Origin: Symsagittifera roscoffensis
Lineage: Eukaryota; Xenacoelomorpha; Acoela; Convolutidae
Length of the DNA: 64,000 nt
NCBI RefSeq assembly: GCF_963678635.1
Contig: NC_087062.1
Coordinates: 47,789,283-47,853,282, forward strand
Direction of reading: 5' to 3'
The translations under genes were made by a program, and so were the position numbers. A model generated the notes under the pieces. That model saw only the letters and a program-made list of their open reading frames with translations. It was not told the DNA's origin and made no database searches. This document shows positions 22,431 to 34,215 of this stretch, in pieces (position 1 is the first letter of the stretch; each line of letters opens with the position of its first letter).

Positions 22431-22771
22431 ATTAGATAAATGTCAATCAATCATTTTGACTCAAAGGCAAGAGCTCAGGAGTGGGGTGTAAGCGACTATA
22501 CAGAAGGTTAATCAGAGGAGTCAATACCGGACAAGAGAGTATATGAAAGCGACCCACTGGAGAAAGCAACCCCAGTCGCATCAAGAGCCCAACTGTCGAA
22601 CCCTTACACATAAGGAGGTAATTGGCTCAGGAGCACTGCTAATAGCAATGAAGGGCAATTTATTTTAAACCGCTTAGTGGAAAAGTTTCAGCGGAATCTA
22701 AATGCACGTTAACCCTTGATAACGGTCACGTCCTCAGGAAATCTGATTTTGCCTTCAAGAGAAAAACTCCT

Positions 22772-23540
22772 GTGGCTCCAAAAAAAAACAGTTATTCAAA
22801 ACGGATGCTTCAGCCGGTAAAAGAAAATGAAACTCTCCGTATAAGAGCCTGGACTAGAGCACATCTAGACCGTCTTCATCTAAAAGACCCATGGACTCAT
22901 CGCAGAGCCGAAAAGTTGATGCCACAACGTTCAATAGTTTTCTTTCGTTTTCTTCCGAAACGGCGTCAACTTTAGACTTAGACTTTTGCGACAACGTCTT
23001 GGATGATTTTTTGGGCACGGTATCCGGTGTAAAATCAGATTCTCGATCTTTTATTTGTAAAAGTTCTTTAGATTCATGGAGACTCCAAAATACTGACGAC
23101 CATGCATGCACGTCACAACTCCTCCGGGCACAAACGAAAGTCCAAAATCCATTGAGAGCTTTCCGAAAAAGACGATGGAATTATCTCCGGCCATACCCTC
23201 AGGAGCTAATCAAGACCTAGAAGAAACTCTGGCCTACTAAGTTCTATGGAGAGAAGAGCTGTGTAGAGAAAATTTCTCCAGTGGCGATAGTGAATTCGCT
23301 GATGGAATTGTATGAATACCCAATTTCAATTGTGCGACCATCAAAGTCCCGATATAAACTGGACAGAGTTTTTTCCCAATTGGTTCCCCATCACTCAGCG
23401 CTTTCGACCCCTCTGGGAGAACTTCAGCCGAATCCAACTCTGGTCGCCGAGACAACTCAATGCTCTACAATAACCCCATCATCAGTGGACCCTCAATTAG
23501 TCATGGAAGGCTCGTCTACTACTGAGACCCAGATGTAGCG
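22772..23540 (+). pseudogene. C-terminal pol or downstream ORF remnant (unit 1)
   Basis: Frames 22772-22975, 22891-23220 and 23281-23538 are short, overlap in different phases and are repeated in unit 2 (27824-28509). They follow integrase and may be its C-terminal tail or a lost accessory ORF. I do not recognise a domain. Confidence 0.45.
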
Positions 23541-25199
23541 TTGTTATTAGGTTGTGTACATCAGTTAACTAGTTACAACCAATGTGTTGTTTTGTCTACT
23601 TTAACATATCCCCAATTGTACATTTGATTTGTTTTTATCTCAATGTAAATATCTCTAAGGATTTGAATTAGCCTGTAAGTTCTGATCCATATCATCTCCC
23701 TCTAAATTCGTAGTGTACAAGTCTCGTAGTGTGATTTCCATGGTTTTGGCTGTCATATTTTCTTCTAAACTTCGATGCCCGTGGGATGAAGGGAGATTGG
23801 AGTATGTTAGTGATTTGGCTATTTTTTATAGAATCAGATACATTTTTTCCTGCATTGGGGGAAGTTGTGATTTGAGTTTTATCTCTCTCTTTATTTAACC
23901 TTTTGTTCTTAATTAGATAACTGCTACTTTGTGTCTACTCGACGGCCATTGCACTTCTCGGCATTTTTCTAATTCTATTTAGCAATGTCCGTTTTAATTC
24001 AAAACCTTTCATTTACTTCTTGTAACATTAGATTAGTTAATCTTCAGTATACCATCGGTATTTGAACGTATCTTTTTAAGTAGACATGACTAAATTTATC
24101 GCAAGAGATTAATATGATGTAAAACACATCCCAATCCAAAGTTCCTCCCCATTTTAATGGTGGGAACAACAAGAACTGAACTGGTCACTTTTTTCGATAA
24201 ACAAGTTTTTAGATTTATGCATGTGGTACACGACATACCTGATGAACTTGTACATAAGATGAAATTACCCATCGCTTAAGAAGAAAAAATTCATCAAACC
24301 TAACAAATATTATCGTATTCTTCGATAAAACAAATCTGATCATGTGCTAATTTTATTACATAAAAAGGTTACTGCATGGAAAATTCATGTTTAAGAAAAA
24401 CGCTAATTTCTAAACTCACTAACGTATAACATTTGGGTCACTTCAATAACCATCAAAAAAATTGTAATAAAAAACTCACAAAGTGCATCACCCCTTTTAA
24501 GCAAAACCAGCTTAACAGTTACGATCTAGCACACCATCACTTCAATTCTTCTCTCTGCACAATGCATTGAACCGCGCCACCGATTTTCAGAATTCTTTAA
24601 ACACATTGATGTCACACGTAACCAAAGCTATTGTAGTTGAACTTCTGAAACCATCCGAAAACTAACCAAAATACTTCCAAATGAACTTAGTAACTATTCA
24701 AATTGCTGTCCGACTCACAAATCACATATTTTTTCATTGCAAATTTTTATGATACTCTCCATTTTTCTCATGACAGTTATAAGACTCGTCATAAGTTGCT
24801 AAGCAACACGAAAGCAAAAAATAAACCAAAATCATTATACTTTGCTTGAAAACATTTCAAAAGTCGAATTGTTAGTTTTGTATGTAACACACTCACCACG
24901 CATTTAAAAAAAATTATGAAATAAAACTACGAGTGAAAATGACGCGTCAAATTGTTAAGTTTTTAAAAGTTGAAGAAACGTGAATGGCAGTTAAGAAGAA
25001 CCGCCTTAATTACGCATACCACGAGGGACCAAAGTTTTTTAGAATTTGAATTCATTTCATTGATATTGTTGGGCTTTGATAAGGTTCTAGATAGTTCACG
25101 CCTTGTATCAGATCAAGTCCCTTGATCCAACACAATTTTACCACCCAGAAAATTAGAAAACAGCCAACGAACTATGAACTGGTGTAAGCAGAGTAGAAG
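23541..25199. other. Non-coding 3' flank within duplication unit 1, with an empty insertion site
   Basis: AT-rich and without a supported gene. At 24896-24899 the sequence actca-ccac-gcattt is the unfilled version of the site where giant element copy 2 sits in unit 2. Near 24531-24545 cacaccatcacttc is the unfilled version of the MITE-like insertion site. Confidence 0.8.
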
Positions 25200-25217
25200 A
25201 TAACATTACTTTGCTCT

Positions 25218-25530
25218 ACGGCTCTCAAACAAAAAGTCAGGCGAAATTTGGTTCAGTAGTCTTGATTTGAGAAATTCCTACAGTCAATCAGAACTATTCA
25301 ATAATACGAGCAAACAATTTAAAGTTAAAATAATGGGTGGTGAAAAACAGTAACTTATCGTTGCTTAACTGGTGTCTACGGATTCGGAGACATGCCAAAC
25401 GAGTTCCATCCGGTAATGGATTTGCTGCTAAAGATATTTTCTGACGATATTTGAAAAACCTCAAAAAGTTAATTGGAAGAACACAAATCGATTTTGGTCA
25501 ATCATAAAATTATTGAAAAACTTGGTTAGC
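25218..25530 (+). pseudogene. pol: RT remnant of the second Gypsy element (unit 2)
   Basis: Nucleotide homologue of 20143-20455. It begins at the duplication junction, so the RT N-terminal part is missing. Further damage relative to unit 1 includes a deletion in the gaaactacagca region (gaaaaacagta) and ttttgaaaaacc replacing the ttaataacc after SDD. No long frame remains. Confidence 0.8.
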
Positions 25531-26177
25531 AAAAATGCAAATAGCAAAATTGCAAAACGTTGTTCCGAGAAGATATGGAATAGTTAGGTTACAAGATTTT
25601 TCACGAGGAAGTTGAATCAAAATGAGGAAAGGCCGTTTCAATCAAAAGCCTCCAAAACTAAAAAGCTCTTTAGATTAGGATCATTTTATGGGTAAAAAAA
25701 TCAGGGCAAAAAATTTGTACCAAATATTTTACCTTTTACCCTAAAAAACATCAACCTACCATTAGAATGAATCACATACCTCGGCTTTTAAAAAACTAAA
25801 AATGCAAATCGTTAGTTTTACAGAAAAAACCGCTTTGATAAAAGAAGAATGTCAAGACTGAAATCTGATGCTTTTCACAACGGATTAGAAACTACACTTG
25901 AACAATGAGTTGGGTTATCTTGGATGAGAAATTTAGCTGACAGATTTTCGAATGCTCATGAGTACTCTATCAACAAGTTAGATTTGCTGGTACTAGTCTG
26001 GGCAACAGAACATTTCTTTAAAAAATCTATGCTGATAATATTTCGAAATCATAACCATTTATAAAGCTTTACTGCCCGCGATACATTTTAATCAAGGTAA
26101 TAACACTATGCACAATAGATTGAACTGTTGGAAAAATAGACTTTATTTGTAAATTTAAACGTATCCCAGGCAAATAT

Positions 26178-27487
26178 TTGAGAATTACTGACTTTATCAA
26201 AACTACCTTCTGGAAAAGCCCTCTAAGCTTCCCATTACGACAAAGAGTTTTTAGTTGCATCAATCAACGAGATAACAGAAAACTAATTTGTAAACTTTTA
26301 ATTCTAAAAAGAAGAATCAATTTGCTGATAATCAATCCAATAGAAGTACACATTAAAAACTTATAATCAACTTGGATAGTATACTTCCAGCGGTCGGAAA
26401 GGATGAAAAAGCTTTTAACTATTCAACGCTCGTTCTTTGCGATTAATCTAATTTATGTAACAGACTTAATTCGTAATTCCAATTGCAATCACTCGCGTAC
26501 AGAGTCTTGTGCGAGCAGTTGCAATCCCCTAGATCTTATAGAACGGAGACTTAAGTTTTCCATCATCTCCACTAGTATTTACGGAACCCTGTTCCAACAA
26601 CCTTATCTGTGTGATGACAAACGAAGACAAACTTGTTGATATTCAGAACAGCGGTGGAAAATAGAAAACTCCTGCACAAGTTTGGTGCATATTTAAAATG
26701 CCTCAAACGGGAGATACACATCAAAGATGGTTTGTTATTCAATAACAATAAACTGATTGCCCCAGCAGCGCTCAGATTCCTTTTCAAGAGTCTCCTTCAC
26801 AAAACACACCCTAGAATTTTTAGCTTGGAGGCAGTGACCGAAAACATCTAGCGGGCCAATTCTTTTAGAGAAGTTTAGTAATTGTTCGCAAGGCATAAAA
26901 GCCGTTAAGAATTTGGGAACGGCTTGTTAAGAATGTGTTTTTTTTTGGGAACGGCTAACACGCAAAACTACAAAAATTGAAAAAAAAACTAATGAGGAAA
27001 GAAACCTGAACATCGCAGGTCCATTGGATAGGTACTGGGGCGCATCGAAATATTTACTATTATGAATCGATAGATTTACAAAATTTCCTTCGGTGAAAGT
27101 TGTGAACAACCCTCTAACACTCACTAGACATTCTTTCCTAACTGATTGCTGGAATCTTCACGAAAATCCAAAACTTATTAGAATAGACCATGATCCGTGT
27201 TTTTATCAAAGGTTTTTAAAAAGTTCTGCGAGAAGAGTCATATTAACTAAATTTTGTGTTTAGTGGGAGATCTAAGAGTCATAGAAAGTTTGATTTACAC
27301 AATCAAAGCAAAACTCCTAGCAATGTCGTTCAACGAATCTAAATCGACGTCAAGTTCTGCGATAGAGAAGATCATCTGGAACATTCGTTCAATGAAACAA
27401 CCGTTCATCGGATGCACACCTTTCTTAAAACATTCTAATAGAGTAATACACTTTAGACGAGCTTCGTCTCACACGCAATTGAATTAG
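26178..27487 (+). pseudogene. pol: RNase H-integrase remnant of the second Gypsy element (unit 2)
   Basis: Homologous to 21137-22430. Frames 26178-26366, 26403-26639, 26633-26851 and 27254-27487 are open; the last has LIYTIKAKLLAMSFNESKST and WNIRSMKQPFIGCTPF, typical of the post-catalytic part of Ty3 integrase. An additional partial duplication of the gggaacggctaa segment occurs near 26920-26960. Non-functional. Confidence 0.8.
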
Positions 27488-27823
27488 ATAAAGGTAAATC
27501 AATCATTTTGACTCAAAGGCAAGAGCTCAGGAGTGGGGTGTAAGCGACTATACAGAAGGTTAATCAGAGGAGCCAGTACCGGACAAGAGAGTATATGAAA
27601 GCGACCCACTGGAGAAAGCAACCCCAGTCGCATCAAGAGCCCAACTGTCGAACCCCTACACATAAGGAGGTAATTGGCTCAGGAGCACTGCTAATAGCAA
27701 TGAAGGACAATTTATTTTAAACCGCTTAGTGGAAAAGTTTCAGTTGAATCTAAATGCACGTTAACCCTTGATAACGGTCACGTCCTCAGGAAATCTGATC
27801 TTGCCTTCAAGAGAAAATTTCCT

Positions 27824-28600
27824 GTGGCTCCAAAAAAAAACAGTTATTCAAAATTGATGCTTCAGCCGGTAAAAGAAAATGAAACTCTCCGTATAAGAGC
27901 CTCGACTGGAGCATATCTAGACCGTCTTCATCTAGAAGACCCATGGACTCACCGCAGAGCCGAAAAAATGATGCCACCAATGTTCAATAGTTTCCTTTCT
28001 TTTTCTTCCGAAACGGCGTCAACTTTAGACTTAGACTTTTGCGACAACGTTTTGGATGATTTTTTTGGGCACGGATTCCGGTGTAAAATCAGATTCTCGA
28101 TCTTTTGTTTGTAAAAGTTTTTTAGATTCATGCAGACTTCAAAATACTGACGACCATGCATCCACGTCACAACTCCTTTGGGCACAAACGAAAGTCCAAA
28201 ATCCATTGAGAGCTTTCCGAAAAAGACGATGGATTCATCTCCGGCCAAACCCTCGGGAGCTAATCAAGACCTAGAAGAAACTCTGGCCTACTAAGTTCTA
28301 TGGAGAGAAGAGCTGCGTAGACAAAATTTCTCCAGTGGCGATAGTGAATTCGTTGATGGAATTGTAAGAATACCCAATTTGAATTGTGCCACCATCAAAG
28401 TCCCGATATAAACTGGACAGAGTTTTTTCCCAATTTGTTCCCCATCACTCAGCGCTTTCGACCCCTCTGGGAGAATTTCAGCCCTATCCAACTCTGGTCG
28501 CCGAGACAACTCAATGCTCTACAACAACCCCATAATCAGTGGACCCTCAATTAGTCATGGCAGGCTCGTCTACTACTGAGACCCAGATGTAGCGTTGTTT
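27824..28600 (+). pseudogene. C-terminal pol or downstream ORF remnant (unit 2)
   Basis: Homologous to 22772-23540, with short open pieces at 27824-28114 and 28056-28274 in different phases. No domain recognised. Confidence 0.45.
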
Positions 28601-29612
28601 TTAGGTTGTGTACATCAGTTAACTAGTTACAACCAATGTGTTGTTTTGTCTATGGTAACATATACCCAATTGTACGTTTGATTTGCTTTTATCTCAATGT
28701 AAATATCTGTAAGGATTTGAATTAGCCTGTAAGTTCTGATCCATATCATCTCCTTGTACATTTGTATTTCTCGTGCTGTACTTTCCATGGTTTTGGCTGT
28801 CACATTTTCTTCTAAGCTTCGATGCTCGTGGGGTGAAGGGAGATTGGAGTATGTTAGTGATTTGGCTACTTTTTATATAATCAGATACAATTTTTTTTCC
28901 TGCATTGGGGGAAGTTGTGATTTGTGTTTTATTTCTCTCTTTATTTAACCTTTAAATCTTAATTTGATAACTGCTACTTTGTGTCTACTCGACGGCCATT
29001 GCACTTCGTGGCATTTTTCTAATTCTATTTAGAAATGTCGCTTTTAATTCAAAACCTTTCACTTAATTCTTGTAACATTAGATTAGTTAATCTTCAGTAT
29101 ACCATCGGTATTTGAACGTATCTTTTCAAGTAGATGTGAACATAATTTGTCGCAAGAGATTAATATGATGTAAAACACACCCCAATCCAAAGTTCCTCCC
29201 CATTTTAATGGTCGGAACAACAAGAACTGATTTAGTCACTTTTTTCGATAACAAAGTTATTAGATTTATGCATGTGGTACACGACATATCTGATGAAATT
29301 GTACATAAGATTAAATTACCAACCGCTTAAGTAGAAAAATTTCATCAAAGCTAACAAATATTATCGTATTCGTCGATTCAACAAATCTGATCATGTGCTA
29401 ATTTTATTACATAAAAATGTCACTGCATGTAAAAGTCATACTTAAGAAAAACGCTAATTTCTAATCTTACTAACGGAAAACATTTGGGTCACTTCAATAA
29501 CCATCATACATATTGTAATAAAAAACTCATGCTTTAATCAGCGTTGCGATTCACAAAATGCATCACCCCTTTTAAGCAAAACCAGCTTGGCAGTTTCGAT
29601 CTAGCACACATC
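28601..29612. other. Non-coding 3' flank within duplication unit 2
   Basis: Homologue of 23541-24530. AT-rich, with no supported gene. It ends at the left terminus of the MITE-like element. Confidence 0.7.
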
Positions 29613-30491
29613 CCCGGGTTGACCTCCATACACCGAAAATACTTATCATACAATTCCATACATCAAGTGTGTGGGAAAATGCTTGTCATACAATTTTCAT
29701 ACAATTTCTAAAAATGGTTGAAAACTGGTATAAATTCATTTCTGTGGCTGTTTGATTCTAATAAAACAATCTGGTGATAAAAAACTGAGGTTTTCGTTTT
29801 ATGAAAAAATGCTTATCATACAATTCTCATATATGGAAATTGTATGACTGGCATTTTTTTGGTGGCGACACAAAAAATTTTTCAAGTAATTTTGAAAATT
29901 TAGCCCAAAATTTTTTTTGTTTTTTTTCAACCGCAAATCAATTTTTGTACGCAAACAAACAAGCAAAATTTAATATTTGGTGTGCATAACGTAGTTCTGG
30001 ATACGATGAAATTGGCTTTTATTTTCTTTTCACTTAGTTTTTTTTTCAAAAACGCTGAAAATTCCTCTTTCTTTTGTATGGGGTGATAATGTACGCCTTG
30101 ATCAATGTCTGATAATTTGAAAATTCAAAAATTTAATATAATCATCATTAAAAAAATTTGCCAAAAAATAAAAGTTTGTTAATTTTGTTATATCAATAGT
30201 GAAAGACAGCCAGAACGTCCAACCTTTGGTGTTTTGCGTAACCAAGGTCTTTGTGACTTCTGTTCGGTTGCAACTACAACCGAAATTTTTTCAGAAACTA
30301 AATTTAGAAAGAAAAAATCAAAAATTTTTGGTTTATGGGAAAACACCTTTCATACAATTTTCATATATGAAAAAATGCTTGTCATAGAGTTTTCATACAA
30401 TTTTCTGTACGTATGGAATTGTATAAAATTGTATGACAAGAAGTTTCTCATAAATGGAAATTGTATGACAAGAAGTTTTGGTCAACCCGGG
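29613..30491. mobile_element. MITE-like non-autonomous DNA element (879 bp)
   Basis: The termini are perfect 12-bp inverted repeats, cccgggttgacc (29613-29624) and ggtcaacccggg (30480-30491). Imperfect inverted similarity extends inward to about 35 bases around catacaattccat / atggaaattgtatg. It is flanked by tc on both sides, consistent with a 2-bp target duplication. The homologous place in unit 1 (near 24535) is empty. Internally it is AT-rich and full of catacaatt/attgtatg words in both orientations. It has no transposase; the open frame at 30234-30620 crosses the right end and is not a gene. The superfamily is not determined. Confidence 0.85.
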
Positions 30492-30854
30492 TCACTTCAA
30501 TTCTTCTCTCTGCACAATGCATTGAACCGCGTCACCGATTTTCAGAATGCGTTAAACACATTGATGTCACACGTAACCAAGGCTCTTGTAGTTGACCATC
30601 TAAAACCATCCGAAAACTAACCAAATTACTTCCAAATGAACTAAGTAACTATTCAAATTGCTGTCCGACTCATAAATCACATATTTTTTCATTGCAAATT
30701 TTTATGATACTCTCCAATTTTCTCATGACAGTTATAAGACTCGTCATAAGTTGCTAAGCAACATGAAAGCAAAAAATAAACCAAAATCAGTATACTTTGC
30801 ATGAAAGCATTTCAATGGTCGAATTGTTAGTTTTGTATGTAACACACTCACCAC

Positions 30855-31264
30855 TGGAACCTGATCTAAACTACATTTTATGATTGGATAAATTAGATAT
30901 TTTACCACTGTAAAGTATTTAATATTAACCAATCATGATCCATCTAACTAACAACCCACTTATTTGTAAGTGCTGAAATTACTTGTAATTTCAGCACCAG
31001 AGAGATTTGAATTTAACTTAGAAATTAGTTGCCTCTCCAAGAGAACTTCAGCAGCCGCAATAAACCAGTATACCCTAGATCTATTGAGCCTAGCAGAGAC
31101 TAGTTAAACAACCTGAGACTAGATAGTATAAGAGTAAGATTAGGATCGGTATTAGACTAAGAAGTTGCACGAATCTATCCGGCCGAAAATAAGATAGCGT
31201 GACGAGCAGACGGTGTACCCTATCCGAAATTACTCTATGAGTTAACCACTTCGGTCTTAACTCA
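30855..31264 (+). repeat. 5' LTR of giant element copy 2
   Basis: 410 bp, starting tggaacctga and ending cttaactca (TG...CA). Read base by base, it is identical to the LTR at 51166-51575. An AATAAA polyadenylation-type motif lies at 31059-31064. Transcription start and the R region cannot be placed from sequence alone. Confidence 0.97.
30970..30997. promoter_or_regulatory. Perfect 12-bp stem-loop in the LTR
   Basis: gtgctgaaatta and taatttcagcac form a perfect 12-bp stem with a 4-base loop (cttg). It is conserved in all three LTRs of the window (3201-3228 and 51281-51308). It could be a protein-binding palindrome in DNA or an RNA hairpin in the transcript. Confidence 0.85.
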
Positions 31265-32486
31265 TCTGGTGCGACCATAAGTCTCGAACAAGACCTTAAT
31301 AGCTTAGAATTAACCAAAAATAGATTAGAATTTAGACAAAACATTTTCAAAATGTCTCTACGACTCAATAGATCAGAGCCAATATTCCGAACAATAATAG
31401 AACTACCCGGAATTGGAAGAAGACCTCGAACCAGAGACGACATACGACAAAGTAGAAACTTACCATATAGTTATATGATAGTACGGCAAAAGCCAACACA
31501 AACTTTTATATTTAGAATTTTATTAGCAATGAATCTAGATTTTCATTTGCAAACATAAAATCTTGAAGTCAATCTTCATGATCATTTCAGGCGCTAAACA
31601 AAATTATTAATATACAATAACGATTGTTAAAAAGATCTCAGATCGTTTTCCTAAATTCTGCAGTATTATATAAAACATGTTTGGAAAATATTTATTGGAA
31701 ATCAAAACAAAAATTAGTAGCATGACAATAAATTGTTAGTAATCATAAAATCATTTGTAGTCCCAGCTTCATCATCTAAACATAGCAGCAATCATAAGCT
31801 CACTAATATTATTAAAAAACTAAATCTTTTTCTTAAACAAATTTAAACTATTTTAAACTTAATTTCACTTAATTTTAAAATCAGATCATCAAGGCTTATC
31901 CTTGGATCTAAATTAATTTTCTATTTCATTAAATTTAAAACTTGATCATCAAGGCCTATCCTTGGATCAAAAAGAACAATTTTGTTCTCCCCCACCCACT
32001 TAGCTGGTGTCTAACGACCTCAAACGTCGATTCACTATCCAACCCTTTCAAAAAAACCCAAGACTAATAGAAATTTTTGAACAAAACTAATCATTCAAAT
32101 TAGGATAAACAGTGAAGAACTTCGGTTATTCATCCTTCACTTGAACCCTCCTCTTACCAGACCCAGGATAAATCTTAGACTTAGTAAGTTTAAAATAGTA
32201 TCTAACGAACTACTCGCGTTCTAATTATACCTGAACCTTGTGGATCGATTTACTATTCTCCAACCCTTGAACACAATCACTACCCCTAAGTAAGATTAAG
32301 TAAGTTAACACCTTAGCTTATACTAGCCACGAGAAAGTAAAAAATCATTCTTCGGAATGGATATACTTTTCTCTCCAACCCTGAACAAATAGACCCAGGT
32401 TAAGCTAATAAAAAAATCGTAAGGACTAACGGTTTAAGAAAATAGAAATCATCTAACAACTTTTTGCATCCCTCATCCTAAACCTT
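31265..32486 (+). other. Leader of the giant element, with one small ORF
   Basis: 1.2 kb between LTR and the first sizeable ORF. A 68-codon ORF at 31352-31558 starts with ATG 88 bases after the LTR and is basic (LPGIGRRPRTRDDIRQSRNL); its frame is also open upstream to near the PBS. It could be an upstream ORF or the first exon of a spliced product. The rest is AT-rich with repeated patches such as gatcatcaaggcctatccttggatc (two near copies, 31884-31970). Packaging signals would be expected here but are not recognisable. Confidence 0.5.
31267..31284 (+). promoter_or_regulatory. Candidate primer binding site
   Basis: tggtgcgaccataagtct starts two bases after the LTR. The initial TGG matches the complement of a tRNA 3' CCA end, as required for minus-strand priming. 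I cannot assign the tRNA with confidence. Confidence 0.65.
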
Positions 32487-32954
32487 ATGTCATTTAAAAA
32501 TCTAGGAAATAAACACACAATTGTTTTACACAACTGTAAAATAGATAACAAAAAATACGACCTTGTAATCACACCTCATACACAAACAGTTGGATATATT
32601 AGAACAAAACGACAAACAATAAAAAGGAAAATAATAACCAAACAAAGACAAATCACACGAAAAAGATTTTCAAAAAATAGAAACGCATTTTCAGAATCAG
32701 AAGCCAGTAATTTAGATGAACTTTATAAATTAAAAGAATCTATTGATAAAAATTGTCCCATTCACGATCAATTATATTTTTCCGACTCAGAAACAACTTC
32801 AAATTCATCAAAAAGAGGAAAAAGAAGAATAAAAAAGCAAAATAAACACAAACCAGTACACTTGTATAATTGGAATCAACCAATTAGACACATCGATAGT
32901 TACCTATTAACAGTCATTAAACGAAAAAATGAGCCAAACCCACACTCCAAGTGA
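32487..32954 (+). CDS. ORF-A, small very basic protein before gag
   Basis: An intact 155-codon frame with an ATG start. The middle is strongly basic (RTKRQTIKRKIITKQRQITR), followed by a Ser/Glu-rich acidic patch (SESEASNLDELYK, SDSETTSNSSK) and a second basic cluster (KRGKRRIKKQNKHK). No transmembrane segment or zinc motif. Basic clusters of this kind could bind RNA or act as nuclear localisation signals, but no homologue is recognised. It overlaps ORF-B by 26 bases in another frame, which suggests translational coupling or a shared transcript. Only one copy lies in the window, so selection cannot be tested. Confidence 0.6.
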   Translation: MSFKNLGNKHTIVLHNCKIDNKKYDLVITPHTQTVGYIRTKRQTIKRKIITKQRQITRKRFSKNRNAFSESEASNLDELYKLKESIDKNCPIHDQLYFSDSETTSNSSKRGKRRIKKQNKHKPVHLYNWNQPIRHIDSYLLTVIKRKNEPNPHSK

Positions 32955-34038
32955 AGATAGTCCAGATGACGACGATATCTACCCCTTCCTCGTAGATGCA
33001 CCCGATAATAGAGGACAACACGATCTTTGCGAGAATTTACTCCTAAATTTGTTTGAACCCGGAATTAGCCCATGCAAAGCAGAGTTCCCAGATGTAAAAA
33101 TCAAAAGACAAATTATTGATCATTATCTGAAAGATATATGTAATTTAACACAGCAATACGGAATCTACACCATAGAATTCAGTACACCAAACCCGAATCA
33201 CCGCAAATATGTAATTCAAACAGACGATCTTGACTTAGAATTTTCAAAAGTATTCTTAGAATATATTAAAAGCATACAATATCATAATTCACAAAGAGCA
33301 AACTCCATATTTACTAATGAAGTCTTTGCAATAATATATAGTTATATTTCAATATTAAAAAATGAAATCCCAAATGTCTCACCGACAGAGACATCCAAAC
33401 ATATAAGGGTACGACATGAAATCACACTATTTCCAATTTTCCTACATATAATTAAAGAAAATTTCACTAAAGACGATGTTTCACAACATACAAAACATGA
33501 CTTACAAAAAATTTTGGCATGGTTTACAATAGATTATTTCACATAATATAGATTTATTTCGCAAGCAAGAAAAAATTTCAGACCTCAAAATTCAAACGAT
33601 GATACCGCCATCACAGAACAGTCAGACTACGTTTGGGACCCCGAATGGTTTCATTATGCATTCATAAATATCCCACAATCAATCTCAAGTCAAGCAATAA
33701 GTACAATATCTTATACAAGAGATTATGTAAGAGTAGTACCATTAACCATTGATGCAACACCATTAAACTACAATACATTTTTACCTGATACGCGAAATAA
33801 CAGTTTAAATTCGACCGTCATACACAATGAAAACCTTAATGGAACTAGGAATCTTACACAACAAGTTATTCAAACACCATCACACTTCATAAATGAAGAA
33901 ATCGTCCAAACAACAACAACTACACAACAAAGTATTTCACCGATATGTCCAAATTTAACAACAACAAGAAATACAAACACTTCACTAGCACAAGTAACCT
34001 TACAATCAACCGTTAAACCTTCGGTTGCTCCAAAATAG
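32929..34038 (+). pseudogene. ORF-B, unrecognised protein before gag, with one in-frame stop
   Basis: ATG at 32929. The first 205 codons end at TAA 33544-33546, after which the same frame stays open to TAG at 34036-34038, giving a gene of about 370 codons with one internal stop. The N terminus is acidic (SEDSPDDDDIYPFLVDAPDN), then comes a predicted mixed helical/strand region (IDHYLKDICNLTQQYGIYTI), and after the stop a Thr/Gln/Asn-rich tail. No known domain, signal peptide or membrane segment. Position between leader and gag is unusual for a Ty3 element. The stop may be a mutation, sequencing error or read-through site. Confidence 0.55.
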
Positions 34039-34215
34039 TCCCAAATGGATAATCAAACATATAGACCCATGACAGTACCGTCAAAAACACGCAGAACGTT
34101 CACAAAAACACTTTTGCAGAACACAATTATAATTACGCACATTCATCAAAAATAAACTATCCCCCACAAAAAAAATAATAATAATCAGATAAGATCTCGA
34201 TATTGGGATAAATCA

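Larger units (their letters stand above)
20128..25199 (+). repeat. Segmental tandem duplication, unit 1 (about 5.07 kb)
   Basis: Homologous along its length to 25200-30854 plus 51576-51879. The offset between matching points is about 5075 bases at the start. The junction bases are similar (gataacattgct at 20128, gataacattact at 25199), suggesting short homology at the breakpoint. It covers the RT, RNase H, integrase and 3' flank of a dead Gypsy element and about 1.6 kb beyond. It keeps the empty sites of the MITE-like and giant-element insertions found in unit 2. Confidence 0.92.

Noticed and set aside
30234..30620. Plus-strand 128-codon ORF in the MITE-like element
   Set aside because: It crosses the right terminus of the element into duplicated flank, is low-complexity, and has no homologue in unit 1.
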